Shown here: in pieces, positions 11,203 through 22,460 of the stretch | How the letters are laid out: every line of letters begins with the position of its first letter | Numbering within the stretch: the stretch's first letter is position 1 | Assembly (NCBI GenBank): GCA_940671915.1 | Contig: CALNVZ010003426.1 | Span: forward strand, 19,440,550-19,504,549 | Direction of reading: 5' to 3' | Source of the DNA: Paracentrotus lividus | Taxonomy: Eukaryota > Echinodermata > Echinoidea > Camarodonta > Echinidae | Length of the DNA stretch: 64,000 bases | Program-made: the position numbers and the translations under genes | The notes under the pieces: generated by a model | The model's database searches: none | What the model was told of the DNA's origin: nothing | What the model saw: only the letters and a program-made list of their open reading frames with translations

Positions 11203-11778
11203 TTTGTTTCTCCATTTACAGAATACTGTTCCAGGCATCTTCTTTCATGAATCCATATCTGAATAGTGCTCTCCACAACATAAGCATAGTCTCCTGCTGC
11301 ACTTACTATTCGAAAATACCAGTCAGGTCCTAGTAATGCGGCAACTGATGCCCAATCGGCTGTGTAGATTTCTTTTCTCTTCCGATGAACTGGATTTCCG
11401 TCAACGACTTCCACGATCCTCTTAAAAGTTTCTAATTGTATTGGAATGTACAACGACACTAGGGTGTCTCGAAATGTTTAGATTTTCTTTGATTTTGACA
11501 ATCAACTCGTTTTTTACTAGTTCCAAAGCATCTGATTCTTCATTAAAATCCACAATTTCGTTCTTTACACGCCACTCATTATGTCTATCGTCCCATCCGA
11601 CGTAGTGTACCAGAACTTCTTCACCTCTGTTGGTTCTTTTTTCATCAATGATTTCCAGGGGGTATAACTTTGATGTAGACCATTTCTTTTGACGACGTTC
11701 ATGTACTGGTAAGTTCATCTGGAGTCCATGGTCGTGGAGTGACGCATAATCTACCTTCCTCTTATTTCGAAGATCCAT
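11203..11778 (-). pseudogene. TE-A exon 1, chromo/Tudor-knot-like domain
   Basis: ATG at 11778. Residues about 35-75 ('LYPLEIIDEKRT', 'VHYVGWDDRHNEW') resemble the Tudor-knot/chromo-barrel fold, which reads histone tails in host proteins and appears in some transposases. The frame must shift by one base near 11460 to continue into 'SLYIPIQLETFKRIVEVVDG'. The exon ends at a consensus-like donor, AAA|GTAAAT. A 'ttttag' acceptor lies just before the ATG, so a 5' untranslated exon is possible. Confidence 0.65.
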
Positions 11779-12129
11779 AACCTAAAAGAAACATTTACAA
11801 AAAAGAACACAATTTTAGGCTTTGTGCATGGTTCCTGTATCACTTTTAAAATGACAATCAGTTCATATTACAAATTGTTTTTACTTGTCTTTCTATTTGA
11901 AAGTTCTCAGCTTAATATTTTGACCCAAAATTACTAGTGTTTTTTTTTTTTTATTATTATTATTTGGTGGAAAAGACTATGCGATATGCAAAGTGTTTTT
12001 AATATAGACTAGTGGAATCTAGATCTAAGTTTAAAAAAAGAAAGAAAAGAAATTCAGTGAAATGTTAACATTAGAAGAGCTGTAGCCTATCATGGTCTAC
12101 TCAGCTCGACCATTGTTCTAGTGTGAGAG

Positions 12130-12770
12130 CACCTAGCTATTTGCAGGCGCTGATCAGGGAGGGGGGGGGGTGGAGGGGGGGGGAGGGGAAGGAGAAAATG
12201 GACGATCGACCCCCTAACGTACCATATGGCTGATATGGAGTAGGCTATTATAGAAATATTATATATGAAAATATTTAGATCTGAGAGCAATTTGGCCAGC
12301 GTGATGTGAAACAATTTGAGTGTACCTTTTGGCTACCGGCTCGCCTGATGTAACGGGAAAAAAATGGGTGTAGATCTAGAGTCTAGGCCTACCAAAATCT
12401 GCATTGTACAGTCGCGGGTCCAGGATTTCATTACGGGGGGGGGGGGGGAGGGGGGGGGGCCCAAACTGGAATTTCAGATTTTGGTACACCCAATTTTTTT
12501 TTTCCGTTTCATCAGGCGAGCCAAAAGGTACACTAAAAATTTTTCACGTCACGTTGGCCAAAATTGCTCTCAGTAGGGGGGGGGGGGGGGGGGGAAGGTA
12601 GGTGTTAATTTTTTTTTGCCTTCGGCCATCAAAGAGGTACGTATCAGCTATAGGGGTACGTTTAGGGGGTCAATTGGACCGCTCGTCGATTTTTCTTCCG
12701 ATTTTTTTTCTAGGGGGGAGGGGCTGGGCAGCTGGCCCCCCCCCTGACCCGCACCTGTTGTAAACATATC
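12130..12770. mobile_element. Long fold-back element with G-rich ends
   Basis: Left arm about 12140-12372 and right arm about 12482-12760 are inverted copies. Shared words include 'catcaggcgagccaaaaggt' (right) against its complement at 12315-12355, 'ttggccaaaattgctctcag' against 12279-12302, and the 'ccccctaacgtacc' region. G and C runs of 9 to 14 bases lie in both arms and in the centre. No protein signal. Class unknown. Confidence 0.7.
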
Positions 12771-12774
12771 TTGG

Positions 12775-14110
12775 TAGGATTGGCTAATTAGGGCTAGCGC
12801 GAAGACAGGCCTCTTTCGGTCTTTCGGACAGGATTTGAGGCTATGCCTTGCTCCACCTCCGTCTGTAATCGGAGGAGAGCAGTCAATGTCAGAAAGTGTT
12901 TAAAAACTCCTTCGAATCGAAGCCCTTTTTTCAATTTCAGTCTTACGTTAGGCCTAACGTTATGTGAGACCCTGGCCTGGGCTTAACTTGTCCTAGCTAG
13001 GGGTAGGATGGGGGGTCTGTTGTCCGGACACTTAAGCAGATGAAAGCATCATCCTTTTCCTCTGGATTTTCTAAAAAATTGTGCATAAATATCAAAAATA
13101 TTTGTGAATATTTGTGCTTTGTTATATTGTCTGATATTATTGTCAATCGATTAATGAAATATTGGTCACAAAGCTCCTAAATTGCTGTCTTTGAACTTTG
13201 TCCGGACATAATAACCGAGTAGGCCTAACTTAGGCCTATACCTAGGCCTAGTCCTATGACTGACTAAAAATGACTTTAAAAAATGAGTAGAGTTCTAAAT
13301 GATGAATTAGTAACATGGTCAATAAACACATAGGATTTTGTTATTTTCCTTCTCATGAATTGCATGAGAAAATAAGCGCACTGATCTCCACGTTAAAAAC
13401 CCCTTGATTTGTCCGAGCAAAAATGGTACGACCCGTAGCCGGCCTAGCTCGCAGGCTTCACGGAATGAGTTCCGTCTATAAAGCATCCCTTTTATCACTT
13501 TTTTATATCAGTTCTATACATGACATTATGCACACAATTTCTTAGAATGTTCTTTAAATGTTTATTTATAAGAAGCTTTAACTTTCACTGCATAATATTA
13601 AAAAAAGTACCATTTAAACTTACCAACACTGCTGTACACCAACACTGTATTCCGAGCCAGACAATCGAAATTAACACACGTAATATCAATGGAGAATTAG
13701 GCGCAGGCGATAGTATCCAAGTTCCCTAAATGAGACGGACACGTCAATTGGTTTAATCTTTTGACGGAGGTTTTTTTCATCCAATAAGAATAATTTATAT
13801 ATCAACATTTTCAGAATGAGCTGAATAACTTGATTCTTTTTCCGTTGGTGAAAAATAGCCCCCTCCCGGCAAGACAATTTCAGAGAAAGCCGGAAGCATT
13901 CAGTCAAAAAAGTTCAATACCACAGAAACTTTGACAAAATTGATGTATTTCAAACAAAAAATGACGGTTCGATAAAAGAGCAAAATATCGTGATTTTATA
14001 TCGCCATAAAAGAAGAAGAGTTAAATTTTCTAATAATTTTTCCGTTGGTGAACTAGGCCCATCGGATCAAAAGATATGGCTGAAAAAAGAGGAAAATTGT
14101 ACCGTTTTGC
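12775..14110. other. Non-coding stretch without recognised features
   Basis: No reading frame with protein-like content was found. It holds short words common in sea urchin DNA (around 12950 and 13225: taggcctaac, ctaggcctag) and a weak repeat of 'ttttccgttggtgaa' near 13835 and 14038. Confidence 0.4.
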
Positions 14111-14244
14111 AGCTTTTTTTAGCGGCGCGCGGTGTGTTTGAAGGGGTTGACGTTTAGTGTTAGGGTAAAATCCATATGTGTTATTAAAGGGAACATAAAA
14201 TGTTCAATTAATATTACACACATGCATACTTGCATAGATACATA

Positions 14245-14270
14245 TGCACACACACACACACACACACACA
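14245..14270. repeat. (CA)n microsatellite
   Basis: About 13 CA units without interruption. Confidence 0.95.
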
Positions 14271-14437
14271 AACAAACACCCACAGTGCTAAACAATAGAC
14301 AGTTGAGTAATGCGCCATTTGTTTGATACAGCTTTGCATTTCTAGAGTAATACAGGAGAAGCTCAAACAATTAATTCAACATCATACTAGTAACAGTCAG
14401 GTTCGTAAAAATGCCTTTATTATTTATATATTGAAAG

Positions 14438-14673
14438 TCATGAACACGATCATTTTGAATTACCAAAAAATGAACAAATAAAAATAGGTATAATATGTAA
14501 TATATTCAGCTGCATTGTTCATTACAAAGAGATTCATTGCACATCATCAACTATATAAGTCATGAAGACGATCATTTTGAATTACAAAAAAAATGAACAA
14601 ATAAAAATAGGTATAATATGTAATATATTCAGCTGCATTGTTCATTACAAAGAGATTAATTGCACATCATCAA
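14438..14673. repeat. 115-bp tandem duplication
   Basis: Copies at 14438-14551 and 14559-14673 are nearly identical. They begin gtcatgaacacgatcatttt and gtcatgaagacgatcatttt and end with 'gcacatcatcaac'. The few differences suggest a recent duplication. No coding function seen. Confidence 0.9.
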
Positions 14674-14998
14674 CAGAAAAATTATCATTAATTTTTTCAA
14701 AAGAGTTACACACGTTGATTGAGAAACGTAGAACCTGTGCACATTATGTAATACAAAATATGAAGAAAAAAATATCAAACTGTAGTAAAAAAAACAAAAC
14801 ACATGCAGTCACAAGCTGCGTTTTAAGCTCAACGTCTGCCCAGCGTTTTTGAAATTTAAAAACGCTCCCTTTGCGCAGAAAATATGCAGGAAATGCGTTT
14901 GATCGACGTTGAAGACGTTTGGCTTGTGCTCAAAGTATGCACATGTGAGCGTCAGCCAAGCATCAATAAAGCATCTTCCCTGCATTCAGGGAGCGTCT

Positions 14999-15593
14999 TT
15001 TAAAGGAGAAGGAAACCCTAGGATTCAATTAAATTGTATAAAACAGACAAATCAAAGAAACAGATTAATGAAAGTTTCAGGAAAATTGAATAAATTATAA
15101 GAAAGTTGTAAGCATTTGAATGTTGTGATCACTACTGCTATGGAGATCCTCAGACACACTGGCAACAGACCTAAAATGTGTGATGTCATACATGAACAAC
15201 TCTCCTATTTAGTGGACAGAAAAATACCCAAAATATTGTTTTTTCCTCTTTCTAATTGTAGTACAGATTCTTTGTCCATTTTTATATTTTGTAAAACCTA
15301 TATTACATGTCCTCCCCAAAAAAGAATACCAGATCTACTGACAGAATTGATTAAAAAGACAATTTAAGTGAAATATGTACAAAAGTAATGAGGAAGTTGT
15401 TCATGTATGACATCACACATCTTGGGCCCGTTGCCAATTTGAGGATCTCCATAACAGTAGTGATCATAACATTCAAATGCTCATAACTTTCTCATTATTT
15501 ATTCAATTTTTCTCAAATCTTTGTTACCTCTGTTTCTTTGATTTTTCTGTGTTATACAATTTGATTGAATCCTAGGGTTTCCTTCTTCTTTAA
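14999..15593. mobile_element. Long-armed fold-back MITE, TTTAAAGGAGAAGG family
   Basis: Arms at about 15000-15195 and 15400-15593 are inverted copies. The left begins ttaaaggagaaggaaaccct and the right ends agggtttccttcttctttaa. The arms share 'catttgaatgttgtgatcac' and 'gtgtgatgtcatac'. An outer inverted pair ('aacgtctgccca...tttttgaaattt' near 14829 and its complement near 15594-15625) suggests nesting in a second fold-back. Structurally similar elements occur at 45990-46584 and 40017-40454. Confidence 0.8.
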
Positions 15594-15629
15594 ATTTCAA
15601 AAACGCTTGGCAGACGTTGTACTAAAAAT

Positions 15630-17285
15630 GCAGTGTGTGTCTGAGTAATGACCCGGATGTCAAAAACTGAATTAATTCCTTTTTCATAGAACACCAAAAG
15701 GAAAACAAAAACAAACAAAAACGATATTTAAACACTCCTATGAATACAGTAGTCTACTACTCAACTGGATATTGCAAATAATGCACTTGATTCAAATTCC
15801 TTGTAAGTGTGCATACCTTATCCAACTTGAAACTATGAACTTTACGAAACAATAAAAATAGACAAAGTTTCTAAAATCTCCCTTATATGTAGTATCGCAT
15901 ATTGGGCAACTATATATACATGGGTACATGTAGAAGTTACGCACAGCCAATTTCCAAAAAATATGAATGTAGACACTTTGCAAAGCAGAAATATGTTTAA
16001 AAAGATTGGCATCATCAATAATTTTACAGTACGTTTGGCAGACGACCTTCATTTTGAGGAATACATGCCAATATAAAGTTAAAATAACAAAGAAAAAAAA
16101 AAACATATCAAATTTTCATATTGTGCTTGCCAAGTGCTTGCCAAGGTAAAAATATTCTGAATATGGCCAGTTTCCCGGAGCCTTTTATTGCGGGGGTAGG
16201 GGGACCCTTTTATTTTAATGAAAAGTTAAACGTGCATCTTATTGGGAAAGTTAAAGCCATTTAATGCAGAGGTGACACATGGGATTTGAGAAGCACAAAT
16301 GGGTCTTTTCATGTTTCATTTTATATTTCATGTCTTTTTTTTTTAAACATTGATCTTTGCTTAAAGAATCTGCACTAAATAAAATTAGAATGATGATAAA
16401 AGCATGATTTAAAGCTAGATATAAAATAAGTAGTGTCATAAATTTCCAAAAATGGGTAAGCTTTCAAAGTTGCATCACATTAGTGTACACTAAAAAACAT
16501 GATTTTTACAATCTTGATTCCCACGAAACATGGACATGATATGACATTTGAGTTGCATCAAATTTAAGGCTATGTTTGAAGTGTAATTTGCTTACAAGAT
16601 CAATAAGAATCATAAAAATATACAGGAATATGGGTGCTTTCTAGCATTGACGTTTAAATAAATATTTCACCCTTAGAATTCAATTTAAAAATTCACATGT
16701 GATCATGAACAGAGAAGCCAACTGTTTTGGAATATGCATGAGGTGTATTTTCATGTAAATTCATGGCTTTTATCACAAGTGAAAGGCTGAGAGTACGGTT
16801 ATTGTTGTCATCATGATGTTTTCTCTAACTTTTGTTTAGCTACTGCGTTATTAACATTTTCATCTTGACCCCATGCATATTCCGAAACGGTTGGCATCAC
16901 TGCATGAATATGAAATAATCAGTTTATGAAATAACTTGTTTAAAGGAGTAAAAAAATGCTACAAGATTCCCTTAAATTTGCATAAACATGGGTACTTTTT
17001 GCCCTACATATTGACAAATATCATTCTACACACCGAAACCATTCCAGGAACAAATATCAAATTAAATAACAGTCTGTTTTGATATCATAAAAATCAAACT
17101 GGCTAGATACCATGCAAACCAACTACTTACATTATATTGGATAACACAAGGAAGCTTATTTCTTAAATATGCTCACCTATTTGCGATTCAAATGTATAGT
17201 CAAATGTTGAAAATGAGGAGACACACAATGTTGTTTTTCATTTCAAGATTACATTGTTACCAAAAGGCCCAATCAGAATGGCAGT
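15630..17285. other. Non-coding stretch without recognised features
   Basis: AT-rich. I see no exon with protein-like content, no RNA gene and no clear repeat over 40 bp. Confidence 0.4.
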
Positions 17286-17289
17286 GAAG

Positions 17290-19130
17290 GTTGATTTCAA
17301 TTTTTCTTTTTCCAAAAGATTCTCCTAATAGTCAACCAGCCTGGTGCATCACTGACATTCCTGAACATCTCCAGCCATGCAACGTACCACCCTGTGGCAC
17401 TAATAAGACTGCGAATCTCTAAGGCCAGACCACTATGTTTCCCAGCATTTCGTATGAGCCTGTTTATACTAAAGGTACATGTACCAAATGAGGCAACCCC
17501 CAATACTTTCATCATTGTTGGATTTATGTAGATTTGCAAATCACACGTATTAATGCCTGGCATATTCTACAGCATCCCTAAATCTTTTACTCACACAGGG
17601 TAAAAATTGCCTAGAGGCAACGTCACGGCTGATGGCATATTCCACAATCAGAACCATAACTTCAAATGGCAACAGGTCAAATGTAAACACATTACTATCC
17701 CTGAGTATTAATCCATTATTTAGGATATGATCATTATCACATGGGGCTTTGTTTGCTTCACACATCCCCTCATCTTCACTATTGGTAGGCATGACATTAA
17801 CATTCCCTATAGGAGTGCACAACACCTGTATCTGAGTTTAGGATATGATCATTATGATCACATGAGGCTTTGCTTGCTTCACACATCCCCTCATCTTGAG
17901 ACATGTCATTATTAGATTTGAACACTGTTTTGAATGACTGAAATAATTTGGTTTCTGTCATTCTCAAGAGAAACATAGTGTTCGATCTCCATTTCCTTCA
18001 GCCAAATGCCCAACTGTTATGATGGGGAGTTCGAAAGAGTACAAGTTTTCTGTCCTACCCAAAGGAGTGATCAACATTGTTCCTTGATTTAATGATGACA
18101 CTACGAGTATTTGGATGTTGTACATGTGTAGATATTTAAAATTGCCTGAAGAGTTATGTGATCACCATAAGTACCATCTTGCACCATACTGGTGACGTAG
18201 CTTTGTGCTGATTCGGTTATAAACGAAGACCAGACTGTTCCTCTCGAGGAATCGAACAACTTCACCTCAAAGAGTCTCATGAGACCTATATATGCCTATT
18301 GTTTCTAATTGGTCAGCAACAGCAGAGAATTGGCAATTTCCATCACCAGGGGGGTTATGTTGAACAGAAAGACTGAAATCATTTTCTAAGTGTTCTAACT
18401 GTGACTGTTGGTCCAGAATTAAGTAAAATTTTGATTTTTGTTTTTTTCTTGGAAAAGAAACCCTTTCCCTCTTTTTCTGATGTGCTAACGTTATTCCAGT
18501 AATATCAGCAACTGAAAACCACCGGTCCATTTCTGTTTTGAGAGTGGGATGGATGAATTTGATCTCGTACTTGTACTTTTTCAGATTTCTTCTTGTAATT
18601 GTCCCTTCTAAAACGGCAATTTTGTTGCACACTCTAGATTCTTTTTCTGGGAAACGGATTAATACTTTGTCTCCAAGTTCATACATTGGCAATTTAAGAC
18701 GTCTCTGTTGATTGGACAAAGTTCTTTCATTCATGCATTTGGAGGCAGAATGTGCCTTTTCCCTGATTTTGGAATTTGCCAATCTGTTGCCATTTTTACT
18801 CTCCACATTTTGGGGGTCATTACGATATCTGTCAAAAAAAACTGTGAATGGAGACAACCACCCAAGTACTTATTTAGGTTCATCGTTCATAATTTTCGCA
18901 TAATTTGGGAGTTCTCGGATCCAATTAACACCTGTTTTCTTCGTTAAAGTCGAAACGCAATTTAGATCTCAATGTTCTATGAGAGCATTCGATTTTTCCT
19001 TGACTTTGGGGGTGATAGGGTGCGCTTCTTATATCTTGAACACCTAACTTTTGAAGCAGGCGCTTTACTTTTCCCTGAAATTCTGATCCCTGGTCATGCT
19101 GGATAAGTAGGAGTTTGAAAATTTGCATTA
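17290..19130 (-). mobile_element. Broken integrase-OTU-F-box element (fossil)
   Basis: Minus-strand remnants lie in this order: a retroviral-type integrase core (about 18925-19128, 'SAPYHPQSQGKIE'), an integrase C-terminal part (18480-18857), an OTU-type protease start ('GDGNCQFSAVADQL', near 18330), an F-box-like segment ('FDLLPFEVMVLIVEYA', near 17640-17690), and a further conserved-looking stretch to about 17300. The integrase type resembles Ginger/KRBA2-like or Gypsy-kin enzymes; accessory OTU domains are, as I recall, known in that group. It is broken in several places and looks old. Ends were not found. A host F-box gene captured by the element is an alternative for the last part. Confidence 0.65.
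17730..17910. repeat. ~70-bp direct repeat inside the fossil
   Basis: Two similar copies share 'aggatatgatcattat', 'cttcacacatcccctcatct' and lie about 120 bp apart. It is a local duplication. Confidence 0.75.
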
Positions 19131-19199
19131 AAGCAAAATTATCATTTCTTTGTACGAGAGAACCATCATTTACATAATTCTTGGTACATGTATATGGTG

Positions 19200-19830
19200 C
19201 TCATAAAAAGACCCTTGTGACTTTTGAAAAGTGACGTTTTTTCTCTTGTGTGTGTTAACTCACGCATTAAATTTATGCTGATTTTATATAGAAGTTAACC
19301 AGATAGTTGATAAACATTACCTGTAAATTTTGTTACTGAACATTCCCCCCCCCCCCCCCGTTAAAATGATGCTACTTTCAATTAGGGGGAAAAGATTTTT
19401 GTGTGTGTTTATTTCCTAAAGTTACATTCACTGATCACTTAGCACTTGAACTGTTATGACATCATTGATAAAGAGATGTGACTTTGCGTTTAAGGGTTAA
19501 AACGGATTCTTAAAAACAATAAGATATATGAAATGAGTGCATGAATTACGTCATAACACGTGACCGAAAATTGCCAATTTGCATGTAAAATCACTGTTGA
19601 AATCGATTTGTTAATACCATCAAATATTCATAACTTTCTTATTTATCGTCCGATTTACTTCAAAAAAATTTTTTGTTGATCTGTTCGTCTGATTTTTCTG
19701 CTTTTAATCAACGCGAGAATTTTGGGGCAGATCCAACCTTTAACATTCACAAGTGTAACAAGATTACAAGGCAAAATATATACAAGAGATACAAACAATA
19801 ACACAAAGAATACACAAACCATAACATCAA
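19200..19830. other. Non-coding stretch with a C16 run
   Basis: No gene seen. A run of about 16 C lies at 19345-19360. Confidence 0.4.
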
Positions 19831-19835
19831 AACGG

Positions 19836-20029
19836 TGACACAACATTTGCTCCTGCGACAATTGCTCCGGGCTTTATTTCGTCTTAAGATATAGGGTTAG
19901 GGTTAGGGTTGTAATAGGGATTTATATTAGGTTTAGGGTAGGGTATAGTGTAAAGTCCCTGGTTGAAGTTAGTCATTCGATTAGTGTATGGAATTTATAG
20001 CGGAGCAATTGTCGCGGGAGCAAATGTCA
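19836..20029. mobile_element. Fold-back element, GAGCAATTGTCGC family, copy 1
   Basis: Ends are 'acatttgctcctgcgacaat' and its near complement 'attgtcgcgggagcaaatgt'. The centre has telomere-like 'gggttagggttaggg' words. Related copies are at 40971-41142 and 55092-55762. No protein. The telomere-like words are part of the element and do not mark a chromosome end. Confidence 0.8.
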
Positions 20030-20167
20030 TGGAATCTTATGAGGTCATAATTATGCACATATATAGGTAGAAAGATACAACTTTGCACCTGAAAAGGTGC
20101 AAATAAATGCAACTCTGGGAACCCTTCTCTTGAAGCACAATAGGCCTATTGAAACTCCTTTCCCACA

Positions 20168-20372
20168 CGCTAAAAAAAGCAAATGTTAATGTAACAATTC
20201 AAAAGGTTGGAGGAGTGACAACCTTTTACAAATGGTAAATTTACACTTTAAAAATGTTGGATCCAACAAGTCTTGAAAGGTTGGATCCAGCATTTTTCGA
20301 ATGTTAATTTACCATTTTGTAAAGGTTGTCACTCCAGCCTTTTATCTAACATTTGAGTTTTTAGAGTTTGCA
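20168..20372. mobile_element. Fold-back MITE, ~200 bp
   Basis: Left arm 'aaaaggttggaggagtgaca' and right arm 'tgtcactccagccttttat' pair, as do 'aatgttggatccaac' and 'gttggatccagcattt'. The whole segment is close to a palindrome with a short centre. Superfamily unknown. Confidence 0.8.
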
Positions 20373-20461
20373 TTCTTGCACTATAGTAATGAAGCTATTC
20401 GTTCAACTATTATTACCCTGTCTTTATCTTTAGAAAAAACGCGACCGGGTAGCTTTTAACG

Positions 20462-20545
20462 CACCCACTGCGGGACTCGAACCCGCACCCATTAAGATTA
20501 CTGATGATCGCTCCATTCGAAACCAAACGCGCCTTATAAATACAT
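20462..20545 (-). repeat. tRNA-derived SINE-like segment
   Basis: Read on the minus strand, 'GCGGGTTCGAGTCCCGC' is a perfect T-arm with the B-box GGTTCGAGTCC, preceded at the right distance by an A-box-like 'TGGTTTCGAATGG'. The acceptor stem does not pair, so it is unlikely to be a working tRNA. A C19/A23 homopolymer follows near 20656-20697. Confidence 0.5.
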
Positions 20546-20655
20546 TCGTCTAGTGGGGCGACGATCCCTATGAAGGGAAGGAAGGGGGGCAGGGTGCATG
20601 TCCCCTCTCGATTGTCCAATTTTCTACAAGAGCCTATGGGGGAGGGCGTCTCGCC

Positions 20656-20698
20656 CCCCCCCCCCCCCCCAAAAAAAAAAAAAAAAAAAAAAAAAAAT
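20656..20698. repeat. C-run followed by A-run
   Basis: About 19 C followed by over 20 A. It may be the tail of the adjacent tRNA-like repeat or an unstable simple repeat. Confidence 0.8.
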
Positions 20699-20987
20699 CG
20701 CATGAAATCGACGCTTATGCATTTTCCACAACGCCACACAGGTTGGTAAGGCTATACGGCATCAAACAAAGACTCCATAAGCACAGTATTCGCTTGAGAC
20801 TAACGAAAGTTACAGTTTTGCACCAAAAGAGGAAAACAAATTGCCCGAAAATGGTGCAATAATTTTCAGTTAATTCCCCACCCCGTCTTTTTATCTAATC
20901 TCTTGGTTTTTTTCGAATGTTAAAAAAATCTTTTTATATTATGTATTATGTTTCTAATCGTAATTGAAACATTTTTGTTCCATTTAG

Positions 20988-21296
20988 TAACATTCCTCAT
21001 TGCTATAATACATGTGATGAGTTTTTACATTTGTGGTGACATGTTAAGACATTAGTGGTTAAAGTGGAAACTTTTTACATTTGTGGTCGACATGTTATGA
21101 CATTAGTGGTCATTCAGATAAGGTCATTCAGATTTTCACATTTGTTGTTGAAGTCTTATGACAATTGTGGGCATTTTTACATTTGTGGTTGATGTGTTGT
21201 TACATTTGAGGGCAATTTTGGTATTTGTGGTTGACGTGTTGTGACATTTGAGGGCATTTTACATTAGTGGGCGATTTTTACATATTGAGTGCTACC
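20988..21296 (-). repeat. 41-bp tandem repeat block, copy 2 (inverted)
   Basis: On the minus strand it begins with 'atgtaaaaatcgcccactaa' and ends with 'catgtattatagcaatgagg', matching the start, repeat units and tail of the copy at 3736-4066. It is more diverged and followed by C and A runs. Confidence 0.8.
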
Positions 21297-21606
21297 CCCC
21301 CCCCCAAAAAAAAAAAAAAGAATGAAAGAAAGAGAGAAATATGAAGGTGGAACATAGAAGTGGGATCGAGATGAAGATAACTCACAAATTAATTATTTAG
21401 GCTTAAATATTATTCCTTATGACTGTAAGTATATCACTCTTATAGCCCTATATACAACTTAATTACATCACATAGGCCTAACTGTAGTTTTTCATGTATG
21501 ATATTATTTTCATATAAACTCTAAATTAGTTGTGCTTACAATTATGCTTACAGTGACAATATAACCATTGTTTTACATGGAAATCAGTCAATCAATCAAC
21601 CCCCCC

Positions 21607-21637
<31 letters not shown>

Positions 21638-22145
21638 GAAGAGAAAAAAAAAACTCATCTGAATTACTCAGTTAAGATCTATCATACGGTTCTGATCAAG
21701 TCAGACAGCGGCCTGATGTTTTCTTCGTCAAAGCCTTTTGTGGGAGACAAAGTGATCATTCTTTAGAAGTATCACAAAAACATGGTTGTAACGTGACACA
21801 CACTTTATCCCGTGCCAACCATTTGCACTTTTTCAGGCCATTTGTTTTCCTCCTGTATGAGTACCAGAACATTTTGTCATGAAGTCAACATGAATTGTCA
21901 CTAGAGTCAAATTTGATGAATTTGCCAATATACCACTGCTGGTCAATAACTGCAGCAACCCAATCGCCAACACCATATATACGCAGAGGACACTTCGTTG
22001 GTTTTGATGAGACCCGTCATTTTCAGACATGCTTGTGTTTGCTTGGACTCTGTGGTGCCACAAAAGCACCTCGTTGTTGACACGGTAGTCGCCCGATGAG
22101 AGAGACGATTGTGTATCCACCCTTCGCACATTGTTTCAACGGGTT

Positions 22146-22460
22146 ACAGCCCACAAGACCGACACCACGAGACCGACGGCCCACGAGACCGACGACCTAC
22201 GAGTCCGACAGTAAAGTAATAGGCCAACGAGATCGACTATAAACAATTTAGGCCCCGAGAGACGACAGCCCACTAGACCGACACTAGAACAAACAGGCCA
22301 CGAGACCGACACTACATATTGTGTTGTCGGTCTCGTGGGCCTGTTTGTTCTAGTGTCGGCTTATGGGTCTTGTGTGCTAGCGTCGGTCTAGTAGCCTTTT
22401 GTCTGGTGTCGGACTAATGGGCCGTCGGTCTCGTGGGTGTCGGTCTTGTTGGATGACCGT
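22146..22460. repeat. GACCGAC-type repeats forming a large hairpin
   Basis: Direct units of roughly 18-24 bp around 'cccacgagaccgac' run from 22146 to about 22317, then their complements ('gtcggtctcgtgggcc') run from 22322 to 22450. Arms 22262-22317 and 22320-22378 are nearly perfect complements around 'aaacaggccacgagaccgac'. The block lies inside TE-C coding remnants. Confidence 0.85.

Larger units (their letters stand above)
6990..11778 (-). mobile_element. TE-A: large transposase-like gene, minus strand, interrupted
   Basis: Coding blocks read 11778 to 11203 (exon 1), intron to about 10261, then one long exon to the stop at 6990, interrupted by TE-B at 7851-8977. Exon 1 has a chromo/Tudor-knot-like stretch ('VHYVGWDDRHNEW'). 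Exon 2 has a basic coiled region, a 'KITGDGTSVG' segment whose Asp may be catalytic, 'VLGLGACSANYSCAWCH', then 'IPVTHIIPDPLHLYLRISD', and ends in a knuckle CSVCGGLGHNKRTC. The donor 'ACAAA|gtaaat' and acceptor 'tttcaag|T' agree in phase. Two frame slips are needed, near 11460 and near 9115. I recall related predicted proteins in cnidarians and molluscs but cannot name the superfamily. No terminal repeats were found. It is now non-functional. Confidence 0.7.

Noticed and set aside
17550-17825. Independent host F-box gene
   Set aside because: It is collinear with integrase and OTU remnants on the same strand, the surrounding frame is decayed and no splice structure was found; kept as part of the fossil.
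19885-19915. Telomere-like gggttagggttaggg words
   Set aside because: Only about three units, and they are part of a repeated fold-back element also seen at 40971 and 55092; not a telomere.
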